Shown in pieces: positions 12,249 through 26,500 of a stretch of 64,000 bases of DNA (positions are counted from its first letter, which is position 1; the number at the start of each line of letters is the position of its first letter). This DNA comes from Caprimulgus europaeus (Eukaryota > Chordata > Aves > Caprimulgiformes > Caprimulgidae), in the NCBI GenBank assembly GCA_907165065.1, contig OU015543.1, forward strand, positions 13,643,638-13,707,637, written 5' to 3'. The notes beneath the pieces are model-generated. The model made no database searches and was not told the DNA's origin. It worked only from the letters and a program-made list of their open reading frames with translations. Position numbers and translations under genes: made by a program.

Positions 12249-13583
12249 GGCTCTCCTTTCTTTGTATAATTCAATAGCACCCACAGTACTACCTTGTCAC
12301 CACTTCCCCTCCTCTGTTTTTTAAGAATCAATATCCAATTTGTTAAATATTTCAGTCGTAAGAGAAATATATGAGAATTGCCCCCCTGTATTTAGCACAC
12401 ACTTAGCACAACCTCCCCACATAGAATCCAAACAATATATTAATATTATTGTTATTATGCATACTTTTATGTTCTTTTTCAGCATACTTATATGCTATGT
12501 TCTTACAGTTAGTTACTCTGAATGTACAATGTTTTGGTTTTTTTTTTCTTCTATCATAAGTAAAAAAAAAAAGAAACAATCAAGAGCTATCATCACTTGC
12601 CTTAAGGAAACCCGTTTCTCAGGGTTCCAGCAAGAGGTCTGCATGACCAAGCATGCCAGGTGACATACTGGGGGTTGAGGGGAACCAAACAACGACTGAA
12701 AAACCAAACCCCCCCTCAAACAAGCAAACAAAACCCCTAAAAACCTGCAAAAAAACCTACACAAAGGCATTTCTGAAGTCTGTAGCCCATGAGTTTATAC
12801 CCATGATGTACGGAATAAAGAGTAATCTTTTCCAGGCTGAGATGCAGTGTTAACAAAGATTATGGAACAAACTGCTCCTTTTCTAAAGGCACACTTTTAA
12901 CACCGGGAAATGCACAGCACCTCATAGCACTTAAGTACTGTGCATCTCCACAGTTCAATATTAAACATGGAACTGAAAATAAAAACTTATTTTTCAGGAT
13001 AATCTACAGCTGTTCAAAACTTCAGAACTTACACACTGTGTTCTAGAAATAACCAGTGAGAGCTGTAACTGGTGTAATCTGGGGCAAAATTCCCATACTT
13101 GTTAGAAACCACTATGCTTTGAGCTACAGAAAGAGCTCATTCAGGGCCTGGTTCAAGGGAATGCATGATGTTGTTCTGGCTCATGAACAATGTTAAATGT
13201 TTAATCCAATGACAGAATTTTCAAGTAATTAAATGATTTAGGAAGAAGCTCACACTATCTCTCAGGCCTCATATCGACTTGGTAACACCTCAATGAAATT
13301 TACTGCAGATTTAGCATCTGATTACAGTATCATAGTACCTTTGTATTAAAGCTAAACATTTTCAGCAGGGAGTAGAAAAATAATTATTCACATTCTCAAA
13401 ATGATTACTACCACATTGTCAGATGCCAAAGAGAGTAGCTGTTCGCAGACAGTACCAGGAAAGCATTTCTAAAAACAAAGCACTACAGAAAAAGTGCTCA
13501 TGGGTAAGTATCTCTCTTCCTTCATTAATCCTGTTTAGATTTTAGCAGCAGCTGATAAGTATTATTCACATCAGTGATACCAC

Positions 13584-13780
13584 TCACAGAATCCCTTAGG
13601 TACGAAGGCACCTCTTGAGATCACCTCGTGCAATCCCTCTACTCAAGGACTGTCAGCTAGAACATGGTGTCCAGGACCTTGTCTAGTTGGGGTTTGAGTA
13701 TCTCCACAGGCAAGTCTCCATAACCTCTCTGGGCAATCTGTTCCAGTGCTTGACCATCCTCACACTAAAAAAGGTTTTTC
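13584..13780 (-). mobile_element. Diverged CR1 LINE fragment
   Basis: Reverse complement of CR1 3' sequence: a degraded 'cacagaatccctta' tail, then 'gtccaggaccttgtctag', 'tccataacctctctgggcaatctgttccagtgcttgaccatcctcacactaaa', shared with better copies at 37.7 and 57.3 kb. Old and partial. Confidence 0.7.
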
Positions 13781-14589
13781 TTGTGTTTTTCATGTGTATA
13801 CCCTTTACTTAAAGTTCATCACTGTACTACCCCAAGACAGCTCAGCATTACTGGAAATGTTACAAAAAATGTTCTTAACTATATAGATATCCCTCATTAC
13901 ATCACAACTCATTCAGGTTCTCTTTTAGTTTCATCTGTTGTAAAACTTATTTCTCACAATGCTTCTCTACAATTCTAAGTTTTGCTAATGACCATGTTTT
14001 TCACTGCTTTAAACTCTATGCAATCTCTTGTTAAAGAAAAATATAATTACTGGTGTGATAATAGATATTTAATTTTATGCCATTTCATGCTGTCTGAACA
14101 AGTGGGAAGAGTTACAGAATATGAGAAACAATACAGATTCAGGTGTAATCTTTTCAAACCCATTTCTTTCAAGTAGAAAGATAGCTGCACAGGATTAACG
14201 GTTGCATTGTTAATTATAAGAAAATAAGTAGGTTGAGGCATCCCACTTCTAAGATTAAATCACATCTACAGTTTCTCAACAAAATATTTGCTAAAGACCT
14301 GCAAGCCTTGCCTAAAGGCATAAGGCTTTACAGACATATTAACTGGGCATTTCTAAACCCATGATGCAAGCATTATTTAACATATATAATTAAAATAAAT
14401 CAGTATTAACAGTGAAGACTAATCTCATAATGTACACAGATTAACCCTTTACTTTAGGGTTGACAGTATGAAGCAGGGTATCTGTTCTCTCTTCTGGCTG
14501 CAAATATCCCAACTTGACAATCAAAAATGAAGGCGATATTTAATATTTAATAGCAAGTGTGGACCTGGAACTTGCTGACAACAAAGGAA

Positions 14590-17500
14590 TCAGTCTTTAA
14601 TATTATAGTTGCGGATTTTTGCCATGTTAGAAGAGATTTTTGGTTTTATGGGATGAGCACAAGATAAATTCCTAGATTTTAACTTCCGCTGAACTTCCAG
14701 CCTGGTTCCTCTGACTGTCAAATCTGCAGCCGGCATTTCAAGTTTATCCTTGGCTTTGATATTTTGCTGAGATTCCTCAGCTTGCTCAGTTGAATGTGTA
14801 ACTCCAAACGCTGCTCAAAACATGAAAGAAAAATACTCTGTAGTTATGTCTGTATTTAATTATGAGACTGGACAGTTGAAGAGAACTGGTTTACTCTTTT
14901 TCTCTAAATATACTGCTGCCATAGTGCCACACTGTCCAAGTCTTACATTGAGTCAGTTAATAGAATAATTTCTGTACATAAGAGACACAGAATTGTCCAT
15001 TAAGGCTTGCTATGCTGATGGTGTAATATATCAGGATCTCCTGCTCAATCCTCGCTTAATCTGTACCTGTTCATTCTCCATAAGCATCAGACTGCTTAAG
15101 AGAGGAGAAAGGAAGATAGCTGGATGGTCAGTGTAACTGTTCATGTTAAGCACCACCTATCTGTTCAGCTGTTTTTAAATATGACATTTTACAAATCTAC
15201 CTTCCTTCCATTGTGAGACAGCATCTGTATCAATCAAGGCAATACCAACACACTGGACAACACAATACGAAGTCAGACCTACCTGTTCCCGTATTGTGAA
15301 ATGGTGAGAGTAGTTGGCTGCAATAGTTTGATCTGTTTCAAGAAATCACCAGCAGCCATAAATGCTGCAGCAAAATGTGTTTGGATATGCATGATCCAGA
15401 GGGCTCAAAGAAAATTCTGTGATCTTGACAAAGCTATACTTTTACCATTATCTTTTTGTTTTGGTTTGGGTTTTTTTCATCTTCTCACACAGAGGAAGGC
15501 ATTTACTGTGGAAATCTTTTTGTTGTCTAAAATATCCGTGTGTACCAGAGAGGACTAATTTAAAAAGTAACACCTTTGGTTGGGAAGCAGGGAGTCTTAA
15601 TGCCAATGGGGAGTCCATTCTGCAGCCTCTCATGTAATTCCCTGAAAACTAGTATCTCTAACTGAACTTTAGTCTTATCATGGGTTTCATTAGGTAAGAT
15701 AAGTGGAACACAATCACAGTATTCACAGTAAGCTATTGGTAATATTTACAGGTGCTTGGCTCCAGCCACTTACTCCTTATTTTTCAAGGCACTGAGATTT
15801 TAACTTTAGATTTTCTATGGAGAGCCAAAGCAGACAGCAGAAATAGTCATAATATACTTGCAATAAGACACACTACAGCATTCTGTACTAGCTCAATTTT
15901 CGAGCGTGACAGGCTTCAGTCCCAGCTATTATTCCATCACAGGGCAAGAACAGGAGGTGCACAAATTGACAAAGATAAAGTATTAGTAGGACAAGGTACA
16001 TGTTCATAGTCAACAGAGCATGGTAGAAAGTCCAAACAAAATTCTACATGGAAGGAAATAAAAAAATATTCTTGAATTATGGAATGAATTAATCTATTGA
16101 GGGTTTATAGCTCTATGCAAAGCATGACACTCTGGCTAGTGTCAAAACATGACACTTTTCAAGATAATTTTTATGTTCAGGCTTAGTTTGAACCAGCTGT
16201 TCAATCATGTGAACTCATGTGTGTGCAATCTCTGCACTGAGTCAGCTTGGTGGTATTTGTTATTGCATGCAGCAAAACCTCAGCAGACTCTTGTGCTATT
16301 GATGCGAAATCATGTTGTTCAGCTTGCCACCTAGTGGTTACCTACAGACGTAGAAGATTTGAAAGAGGATGCTTAAGCCCATGGAAGACCTTTGAGTGTA
16401 TTTTCCTGCCTGGAAAAAGGATTTTAATCATTATACTGCATTACCCTAGACCTCGACCACATCTGGCAGATAATAAAGCAGAATTTCACAACATCGACAG
16501 TTTAGTACAGTGTAGACAGCAGTGTCTGAAAGGTACTGGATACAGCTTCAAAGATTATTTTGCTTGAACAGGAGCCACAGCAGAATGAGATTACCTTCTT
16601 TGTGGTCTAAATAACAGCAATGAATAGATTCAGAAATAGCACACAATCAACACTGCTTACAGACAGTCTGTTTTTTTAAATACTTCGTCCGTTTTGAAGG
16701 GGGTCTTTTGTATTCAACCAAAGGGATGACTTTCAGAAATAATGTGGTAGACTAATCCTGTAGATTCAAATGTAAAGTAACCAAGTACCAGTGCATCACA
16801 TGCATCCCTTCCTCTGAAATCTTCTGTATGCTTGGCTCTTGACATTAGCAGAGACACTACAATTATAACTAGTAAAGGCTACTTGGTTAGGTGTTTGGAA
16901 CAACAACACAGAACACAAGCATTCTATCTGGCTCTTGTAAAGTTTTGGACTGTCAAAAATCCATGTTAAGACAGAAATTTAAAATTATGAAATTGCAAAC
17001 TTGTAAGGTTAGTTCTACAAAATAGAAAACCACAAAGAACCAATACCCCAGAATTAGAAATGCTATTTAAAGTGAAATATCCCAAGAGAACACTGAATAA
17101 GGACCTTCATATGTTACTGGTTCTGCTTGCAACTGTGGACATGTGTGAAGGACCTTGAATAAAATCAGCATGCCTATACACTGTGCAGTCAAACTTAAAT
17201 ACAGTAGCTTGGCTTTCACAATCAAACATTGAAAAAGCACACCTAATTTACAGGCCTGTAACTTACCTTCAGAAGTGACCTTGGCAACAAGAGCTAGTAA
17301 GATCATAGTTAAGAGTGTAAATTGCTTTTGAAAATAGACCTAAATGTTCAGTGTATTGAAATGCTTTACCTATCTTCTATTTCATGTGTGTTAACTACAG
17401 TCAGAAATTAATATTCACAGATTTTTTTTTTTTTCAGAACTAAAGACATACAGGTGCACATATTGTATGAGCAAACTGAAATTTCCCCAGACAGAAACTT

Positions 17501-20500
17501 TCATTTAAGAAACATGTCACTAGATATTTGTTTGTGGCTAACAGTGAAGGAACATCAGCAAGTCCCTATTCACAAGACCAACATTTAAGTGAAAAAAATG
17601 TAACTAGAGGATTAGTTAATATTTGTGAAACACTTAAAAGATGAAGTTTTATGTAACACGGAAAAGAAATGGGTCTTTCTCTGATTGGACCAGGAATGAA
17701 GCCAGAACCAGAGCACTCTTTCTGTTTGTTAATATTTTACCAGATTCTTTTTCTGGCCAGCTTTTTACCCACATGGATTGCTCTTAGAACTGTCAGTGAT
17801 GTCAAAGCTGTTGAAATTCTGTCTAGTGTGGAAACACTTAAGATAACTTTTGATCCATAAAGTGTAGAATTTCAGACCACAGAGCTTTGCAAGTAACAGT
17901 AACAATGAGAATTATAGTAAAAGAAACTCCCCTGTCCAAGTTCTAGTAGCAAACCAGAAAAGTTACTTTACTTCAAAGCAGCTCAATCCTGTTCTTTGTT
18001 AGGCTACAATGTAAACTGAAATTAATACACCCAGGACACAGTTCTGACTATCTGTGGAGGTGGGATTTCTCAAAATGCACAGTAGGAGCAGCCACCACAA
18101 CCAGAGCCCTCCTCTGGCATGGAAAATACAAAGTTTCATCTACCCCAAAAGCGTATAAAACAAGTGACTAGTGGGGACATTCTAAGTGCAGATATAGCTT
18201 GCCTTACGCTCTTATTTCCTCTGCACTGATCCCAGCCTCTTTTGACCCAAGGAGATACAGCTGATCAGGACCTTTTCACATGGTACCACAAAGCACCCTT
18301 CACAGTACAGGCTTCACTCTAAATGCAGTCTTACAGTTAAACTTTAACAGGTGATGTTTGCCTGTCTTTCCAGAAAAAAAACCCCAAACCCCAAACTAGT
18401 AAGTGGCTCCAATAGCAAGTAAAAACTTTATTAAGCTAAGTTATTTGAAGAAAAACAAATTCCAGTTTTCTAAATGTTTTACAAAGCTTCCCCTCCTCCT
18501 GCCTAACATTTATTCTAAAAATCAAAAAAGGCCCTATAGCCCATAGGTGAATAGAGAAACCTTGCAGCATGTACAGAAACTAAGCACATGGTTGTACACA
18601 TATATCATGATTTTCAGAGGAAGGCATACCACTCTTCTGACAAGCAACTTTCCTTTGAGGATGGCCTGCCATCAGTATTCAAGATGCATATGATATGGAT
18701 CATCAACCCATGTCTCCCACTTGCTCTCAATCTCTGAGACAGGGCATTTAAAAAAGGAAAGAAATACAGAAGTGTATTTCTTCTTACTAGTACAGTCTAT
18801 GTACGTAACACTGATGCTTTTAATATCACGGCTTGTACTTGTCTACTTCTGTAGCAGGACCTTTTTCTTTCAATAATACAGAACAATAAAAACACCAGAA
18901 CAAGGAACCTGTGCTCCTTCTAAATAATTTCTTTCTGCTTATCTGCAGAATTAACATACAACTTATCAAATCCATCTCATTCCTAAAGTACAAACTAAAA
19001 ATCAGCAGGCAGAGTAAGGAGAGAGAAAATTAAAATATCTCATAGCCTTCTGTCCTGGTTACTTGCTTGAAAGCTTCCACCAGTTCTAAATTCAATGGTG
19101 AAATCAATAAGGTATATAACAGTCCACTTCAGTAATTCAGTGGTAACACATAGGCATAAACACTCCAAAACACATGAGTCATTGAATCGTGTCACATGCT
19201 GGAAATACGGCAAATTGGAGGGCTTACTTGACATGCCAACCATTTTAAGTCCCAATAGGCTATTTTGTACATGAAAAAAATGAATGAAGTTGTTAAACTG
19301 GTTCAGAAAATCACTTGCACACTACAGTTGTTTCTATTTCACCAGAAATTCCCATAAAACACAGCTAGTAGTGTGACAGATTTGTATAGAGTTGAACTTG
19401 TAAAAGAAATGTTTGAATAAGCAAACTAACTTGCTTACTTTGTTTCAAGTATTTTTTTCTTACTGAGCTTTCAAGTGTGTGTTTGTGTCACTTGAAAATG
19501 AAAGCCCAGTACTGAGTCATTCCTGTCTTAATGATGGTTCTATCCACTGTGACCATGTATATGATTAATGTATTAAATTCAAATGAGTGGTTATAAACAG
19601 GAAAGATTCTTTTTAAAAATTAATTTTCCATAGCTCAGGTATGAAAAATAATGCAAGCTTCTGCTAAAAATCAGATGCAGAGCTCCTTGAAAATTTTGTA
19701 TCTTCTGCTCTGAGGTGACATTCTTCCAAAAAAGAAAGATTTTGCTTTCACAAACTTGTTTTCTGAAATGCAGAATTCAGTCTAGTAGAATTAAGGATAC
19801 CATTTGGATGGTTTCCTGGAGAAGAAAGCTAAGCAACATAAAGGAATATTTAAAAGTCATGTTCTTGTAATGCAGTATTTCAGGGCTTGCATATTTGAGT
19901 AAGAAGCTCTGCTCAAGTGTTCTTAGGGTAAATCTGGATGCATAGATTAAGTTAAGGTTGTTCTCAAGAAAATATCACCCCTTATTGATATTTCCCTTGT
20001 TTCATGTTGGCAGTATCATCTTTCCCTTTTGCTATTCTCTAAATCTCAAAAAATCTACAGTAAGTTTTGCAATGGTGGCTGGAAATTTCTAGATGTTAAG
20101 AAACTGATGTCCTTGTAAGGCTGCCAGTAGTGTTGCATCATGCATACAGCAGCATGAAACTGCACGGCACTATCAGTAATGTTTCAAAGACATCCTTCTG
20201 CTTATCCTGTCAATATAGGCCTGACCTGAAATACTCTTCCTGTTTCAGTCCCAGCCCCACAAAAAAAGCACATGAATCATGACTGTCAGCACTACGTCCA
20301 TTTCAGACCTACAGGTCTGTCATGGCAGATTACTTTGTCCCTGCAATGCACTGCTGTTGTGAATAAATACACTTATAATCCATTCTTCATTTTGAAAACC
20401 CTTTTAAGTATTTTTTTTTTTCCTGTATGCTGCTAGAGAGGATTCAGTGCATCTATACACTGGTTTAAAAATAGATGCAATGTAGGTTGGAAAGGACCTC

Positions 20501-23500
20501 TGGGTGAAATGTCACAGTGCTTATCACTCCACACAACTTGTGTCCACCATCTCTTTTTTCACATGTGCACCTCTAAGAGTCTGGCTCTGTCTTCTCCAGA
20601 ATCTCTCACTAGATAGTTAAAAAGCATGCAATTAGAACACACACTAACACTTTCTTTTCCACACTGAACAATCCATCTCTCTAAACCTCTTCTTGCTACT
20701 TCTCATGTAAGAAGTGTTCCAGCATCCTGGCTGTCTTAGTGGCTCTCCACTGGACTCTAGTTTGTCAGTCCTTTGTACCAGAGGGTTCAAGACTGGACAC
20801 ACTACTCCAGATGTGGCCACACAAGTACCAAATAGAGGGGAACAAATCACTGCCTGTAACCCACTGGTTGCATTCTTGCTCCTGCAGTCTGGTATGTGGT
20901 TAATGGCACACAAGTATCTATGTAATGGCAACAGGTCGCTATTAATATAAAGCCCATTTGAAAAGGTTAAACGGCTGTCATACTACTCCACAGCGGCCAT
21001 CAGATCTCAGGAATAATGATGATGATAAATATCAAAACCAAAAAACCCAGCAACCCACACAAGCCCCACAGCACTGTAAGAAATAATTTATCAAATGCTG
21101 TGCCTCTTATTAAAAAATAAAAATCACCTTTACTTGGAACATTCTGGAGAAATGTTTGTCTGTCTATTTATAAAGACCTTTCATAGAATCATAGAATGGT
21201 TTGGGTTGGAAGGGACCTTAAAGATCATCCAGTTCCAACCCCCCTAATCTAAACCCATCCTCTTTCAGCTTAAAGCCATTTCCTCTTGTCCTGTCATTAA
21301 CTGCCCTTATGAAAAGTACTTCCCCAGCTTTCTTGTAGGCCCCTTTCAGGTACTGCAAGACTGCTATGAGATCATCCCCGAGCCTTCTCTCTTCCAGGCT
21401 GAACAGCCTCAACTCTCTCAGCCTGTCCTCATAGGAGAGGTGCTCCAGCCCTTTGATTAATGTTCAGTGTATGACCTAAGTTTTACTTTCTCGTCTCATC
21501 CTAACCCTGACACTGTCTGACATAGAAGGTCAGGATGCTGTCTCACATAAAGAAATAAAAGCAAACACAAATTCTTTTATGTTCCAACTTGTTGCACTGG
21601 ACTATAAAATTCTAGTGAATAACAATACCTAGTACACTCTGTGCCCACAGCATATAACACTTTACGCTCATGATCTCACTTTTGGCCTTTAGGTCTTAGC
21701 ACACTAAGTAGTACTGCACTGTACTGGCTATTAACCTGCCACAAAAGTAACGATTAAGCACAGATTTGCCAAATTACAATTTGATCTAACAGTCACCTGG
21801 CAACAGATGAAGTGTGCAATTCTCAGACAAGACACTTTCACATCTCCTCCAGATAAGGTTTAGATTATGTCAAAACAGAAGGGTATTTGAATTTTCCAGG
21901 AGTAAAAGGGAAGAAGTATTTGCAACAATGCCATTAAAAACAGAGAGCTATATACACATTCCTCTTAATTCTTACTTCTGCTAGCAAAAGTGAAACTCCC
22001 TTCTAAGTAACTAAGTAGATCTTCAGATTCTGATTACAGGACTGTAACAAAAGTAGCAATCACGTAAAAAAAAATAGTGGAAGGGGGCAGAATCTGGTAC
22101 TGTACTTCCATTCTAGAAAAGTAAAATACTGTGACTACTTTACAAACCATGCTTACTTGCCTTGGTCAGTGTTCTTTTGAGAACTGAAGATAGAAGGGCT
22201 TGATCCCGTTTCTAAAGTTTGCCAAATACCTTGGCAGAAATCATGCGCTCTAGATGAAGGAAGCTGGACCTGCTGGGCTTGACCAGGACTCTGCTGGAGT
22301 GGAACAATATTCAAGGGTGTATCTGCCTTTTGTTGCTCTGACCCATGATTTTCAATAGACAAGTCTAGCTGAACCTGTTCAAATTCAAACACAATCTTAC
22401 AGAGATATATACTTTTCACACAAAAGACATTTGAAAATTTGTTAAATCTTATAGTGGCGTCTCGGTCTTGTGAAGCTTAGAAGGTTTCAGCAAGAGGCAA
22501 GACAAAATAAAATTATTATTTTTAATTTTGAAAGGTTGTACATGAAGACTATTTAAAACTTCATGAAAGTGATTGAGAAACCCTAGTTTATTAAGTGTTA
22601 AAAAATACTATTTTGTACAGGAACAATGCATAACCTTAAAAAACCCAAACAAAATACATACGTTTTTTTAAGTCTTCCAGGACATGACTGCTGAGCACCT
22701 GCAATTGAAATATCCAACCGAAGGCAAATTACATTGATGATAAAACTGCACTGTACCTCAGTGGATGGTAATTCTGTTTCTTCCTCACAGCTGCTTGGAG
22801 CTTCTTTCTTTAAGCTAGGGCAGGTAGTTAGAGAAGAGATCCTTGAGGGATGCTGTTGCTTTGCACACTGCAGCTCCTAATATGAAATACTACATTAATA
22901 TAAATTACTCATGGTCTATACAAATAACACCTTTAATAGCTCAGTTTGCTGTTACGCTGCTAGATTTAAAATAATCACTAATTTATTAAACAAAATTATG
23001 TTCCCTTTAGATCAACAGGGCCAAACTACCCTCCTAATAAACCTCTTACTAGATCTGTTAAAAATCTACACTCTTTGCTGCTGTTAGTATGATCCTGCTT
23101 GTTACCCAAGTTCATATTGTCGCGGTCATTCTTCAATTTTGTCTTTTCCAATGATTAAATTACAGAAGAAAAACTCCAAAGAAGTCCTAAGAAAACTTCA
23201 CAAAATAAAGCAGCTAAGGAAATATAATTTGTCAACAACTAAAAAAACCTAATTATCCTACAAAGTTTCACCAACTTTCAACATGCAGCAATTAAAGTGA
23301 GATTTTATTAAAAGCAAAATACTTCAGCTCTGTCAAAAGAGATAAAAATAAACATCGATATCTTCTGCTATATATTTAAGACTAAAGAAACAAAGCATGA
23401 GCCCATCATATAAAGTAACTGACACTGAAATTCCTGTAGGTATGATAGTAATAAATTCTCTCAGGTTTTGCTACGGATTATGATCTTGAACACAGAAGCA

Positions 23501-26500
23501 AATGTAGCCTGGCTAGTAAGAGTGGTTATCTAGAAGAAAAACAGCCAAACTAGAATAGCAGTGTTTGGAAGCTCAACCTGTAGCTCAGCTTCAGTGCAGA
23601 AACTGAAGCCCCAGCAGGTATGTTCTGGGTAAAAAGCAGCCTGGAATGAGACTACTGAAGGCGAACAGCTTGGATATAAGAAGGGCTATCCTTCTTTCTA
23701 GTTTGGACAATTTCCAGCAGTAACTAAAAGATGAGTAGACAAGGTGCTTAGGGACATGGTTTAGAGGTGGAATTGGTAGTGTTTGGTTTATGGTTGGACT
23801 TGATGATTTCAGAGCATCAAACATACAAGGAGAGGCTGGGGAAGCTGGCCTTGTTTAGCCTCCAGAAGACATAAGTCAGAAGTGATCTCTTCAACATGTA
23901 TAAGCACTTGATGGGGATGGTGAGAGGAGGTAAAGGCAACTGAGCCAGACTCTTCTCAGTGGTATACAGTGGAAGAACGAGAGGCAATGGGCAGAAAGTG
24001 AAGTACATGACACTCTGCTTAAGCACAAGGGAGAAAAAAAACCCCAACCTTCTTTACTAGGAGGGTGATCAAACACTGGAACAAGTTGCCCACAGAGGTT
24101 CTCAAAGGAAGCATTTCCCCAACTGAACTTGGTTAATAATTCTACTGGAGTTTTATACCTCAGAGCAACAACCTCACCCTTTCTGAAATAACACTGTTTA
24201 CTGCCCTCAAAACTACAATGACAATCGGCTGCTCTGACTCAATCCTCACAGGAACAAATCTGCTGATCAATTAAGTAAAGTACATAGTGAAATCCTGACT
24301 GTTGAAGTCACTGGGAGGTCTGCCACTAACTATTAGAGGAGCCAGGATTTATAAATTTGTCTCTGTCGTGAAAGCTGCAATTTAACTGTTAAAAGTTGTA
24401 TTTTAATTACAAAATCTAAGATTTGAGTTAATGATCCTGCTTTTGTATACAGAAAATGTGCTATTACAATAATTTGGACAAGGGTGCTGTAAAATCCCAC
24501 CACTGTGGATATTTGGAAATATGCTCACTGATTAATCATTTTCAAGTTTATCTTAGAACATACTGCAAATCCTTCAAATGACCTATCTTACTTATTTAAA
24601 ACTAAGCTTTATGTAATTCAGGATTGTGTTTATGCTGCGTTAACACAAGTGTTTCTGCAATTCCTGAGATGAAAATCATGTTATAAAAAGTTAATTTTGA
24701 AGTCCCAACATAACTCTTTAAGTAAACAGAGTGACATCTAGCTGGCAGCCAGTCACTACTGGTGTTCCCTAGGGCTCGATTTTAGGGCCAGTTCTCTTCA
24801 ATGTTTTCCTCAATGACCTCGACACAGGAGCTGAGTGCACACCAAGTAAGTTTGTCAATGACAGTAAATTAGGAGGACTCACTGATTCTTTTGAGGGTAG
24901 AGAGACCTTACAGAGACATCTCGATAGATTGGAGTCCTTGGCAATCACCAACTGTGTGAAATTTAAAAGAGCAAATGCTGGATTCTGCATCTGGGACAGT
25001 GTAATCCTGGATGTCTATATAGACTGGGGGACAACAGGCTGGAGCGTAGCCCTGCAGAAAGGGATCTGGGGGTTTTGGTTGATGGCAAGCTCAATATGAA
25101 TCAACAATGTGCCTTGGTGGCCAAAAGGGCCAATTGTATCCTGGGATGCATTAGGCACAGTGTAGCTAACCAGCCGAAATAAGTGATTGTCCCACTATAC
25201 TCAGGACTGGTGTGGCCTCACCTAGAGTACTGTGTGCAGTTTTAGGCTCCACAATACCAGAAGGATATAGAAATACTAGAACGTGTCCATAGGAGGGCAA
25301 CAAAGATGGTGAAAGGACTAGAGGGCAAGACTTAGGAGGATACTTGGCTTGTGCAGCTTAGAAAAGAGGACACAGAGATTACCTCATTGCTACGTACAAC
25401 TTCCTCACTGAGGGGAAGCAGAGGGTGAGATGCTGATCTTTTTGGAGTTCGGTGACAGGAATGGCTTAAAGCTGCATCGGGGGAAGTTCAGACTGGGTAT
25501 GAGGAAGAAGTTCTTCCCTGAGAGGGTGGTCAAGCACTGGAACAAGCTCCCCACAGAGTGGTCATGGCATCAAGCTTGTTGGTGTTCAAAAAGCATTTGG
25601 ACAATGCTCTTGGATACATGGTTTAAATTCTAGGTTGCCCTGTGTGGAGTCAGGATGTGAAGATGCTCATGGGTCCCTTTCAGTCCAGAATATTCTGTGA
25701 TTCTAAGAAATCTTCCAAGGTACTAAAGGAAGACGTGAGCTAAAGTTGGAATAAGACATTTAAATGCTGAAATTTAAGGAAAGTTATATTCATGAAATTA
25801 GAACTGGTTTAACTATTCATTATCACTGGATTTCAGAGAGCATATCATTACCTGTGTTATAAGCCTGTGCTGTAGATGCTTTAAAGCTGCTAGCTGACAC
25901 TGTGTTCTTTTGACAAGCTCTCTTGGAAAAAGACTACCAGAGGCAATACAAACTGTGCAGCGCTTAGAGCTAACAGGACACCAAAGTCCTATAAAGGAGA
26001 TAAAATACGGAGGGTTATTTTGTCATCAATATTATAATCCCAGCAAACATTTGTCATGGATATAAATGAACCACAGGACACAGGCCTTCTCACTGCAGAT
26101 AGATTCAATGCTATGTGGAAATGAGCCTTGTGTTTTTTCATTTCATTCATTGCTGGAGCAACCGTTGCATGAAACTTAAATGTCCACAGTGACATCTTCT
26201 TATATATTATATATACTTAATTCAAGTTTACTCTGTATTAAGCTTATTCTGTTTTCTCTTCCACTTTCATAAAGCATTAATTTTTAATTCAAGAGATAAC
26301 CTGCATCTTTTCTGTTCTTAAAAGAAGTCTTAATTCAACTTCCAGTTCCCACACTGACATCTAAGCACCAGAGTCCTTCATCTAAGATGTTAATCAACAA
26401 AAACTTACTGCCTACAGACTCTCATTGTTCTATGTTAGTACCTCTTACTACAGGATAATCTTACTTGCAACAATTAGCACTGCAGTCTCACACAAACTAC

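Larger units (their letters stand above)
11821..14589. other. FASN-CCDC57 spacer
   Basis: Between the FASN promoter island and the CCDC57 stop codon. Holds a 30-base poly-T run at 12,216-12,245 and a diverged CR1 piece near 13,584-13,780. The 3' UTR of CCDC57 must extend into its upper end: the minus strand has two overlapping ATTAAA motifs near 14,538-14,552, candidate poly(A) signals. No coding exon recognised. Confidence 0.6.
14811..22160 (-). other. CCDC57: CCDC57 last intron (GC-AG)
   Basis: A 7.3-kb intron between the last two coding exons. The donor reads CAAG|GCAAGT and the acceptor GAGCAG|CG. It contains two CR1 copies (about 20,480-20,935 and 21,181-21,458), a 9-bp-stem hairpin at 19,469-19,497 and otherwise plain AT-rich sequence. 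No further exon was recognised, and the phases of the flanking exons need none. Confidence 0.65.
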
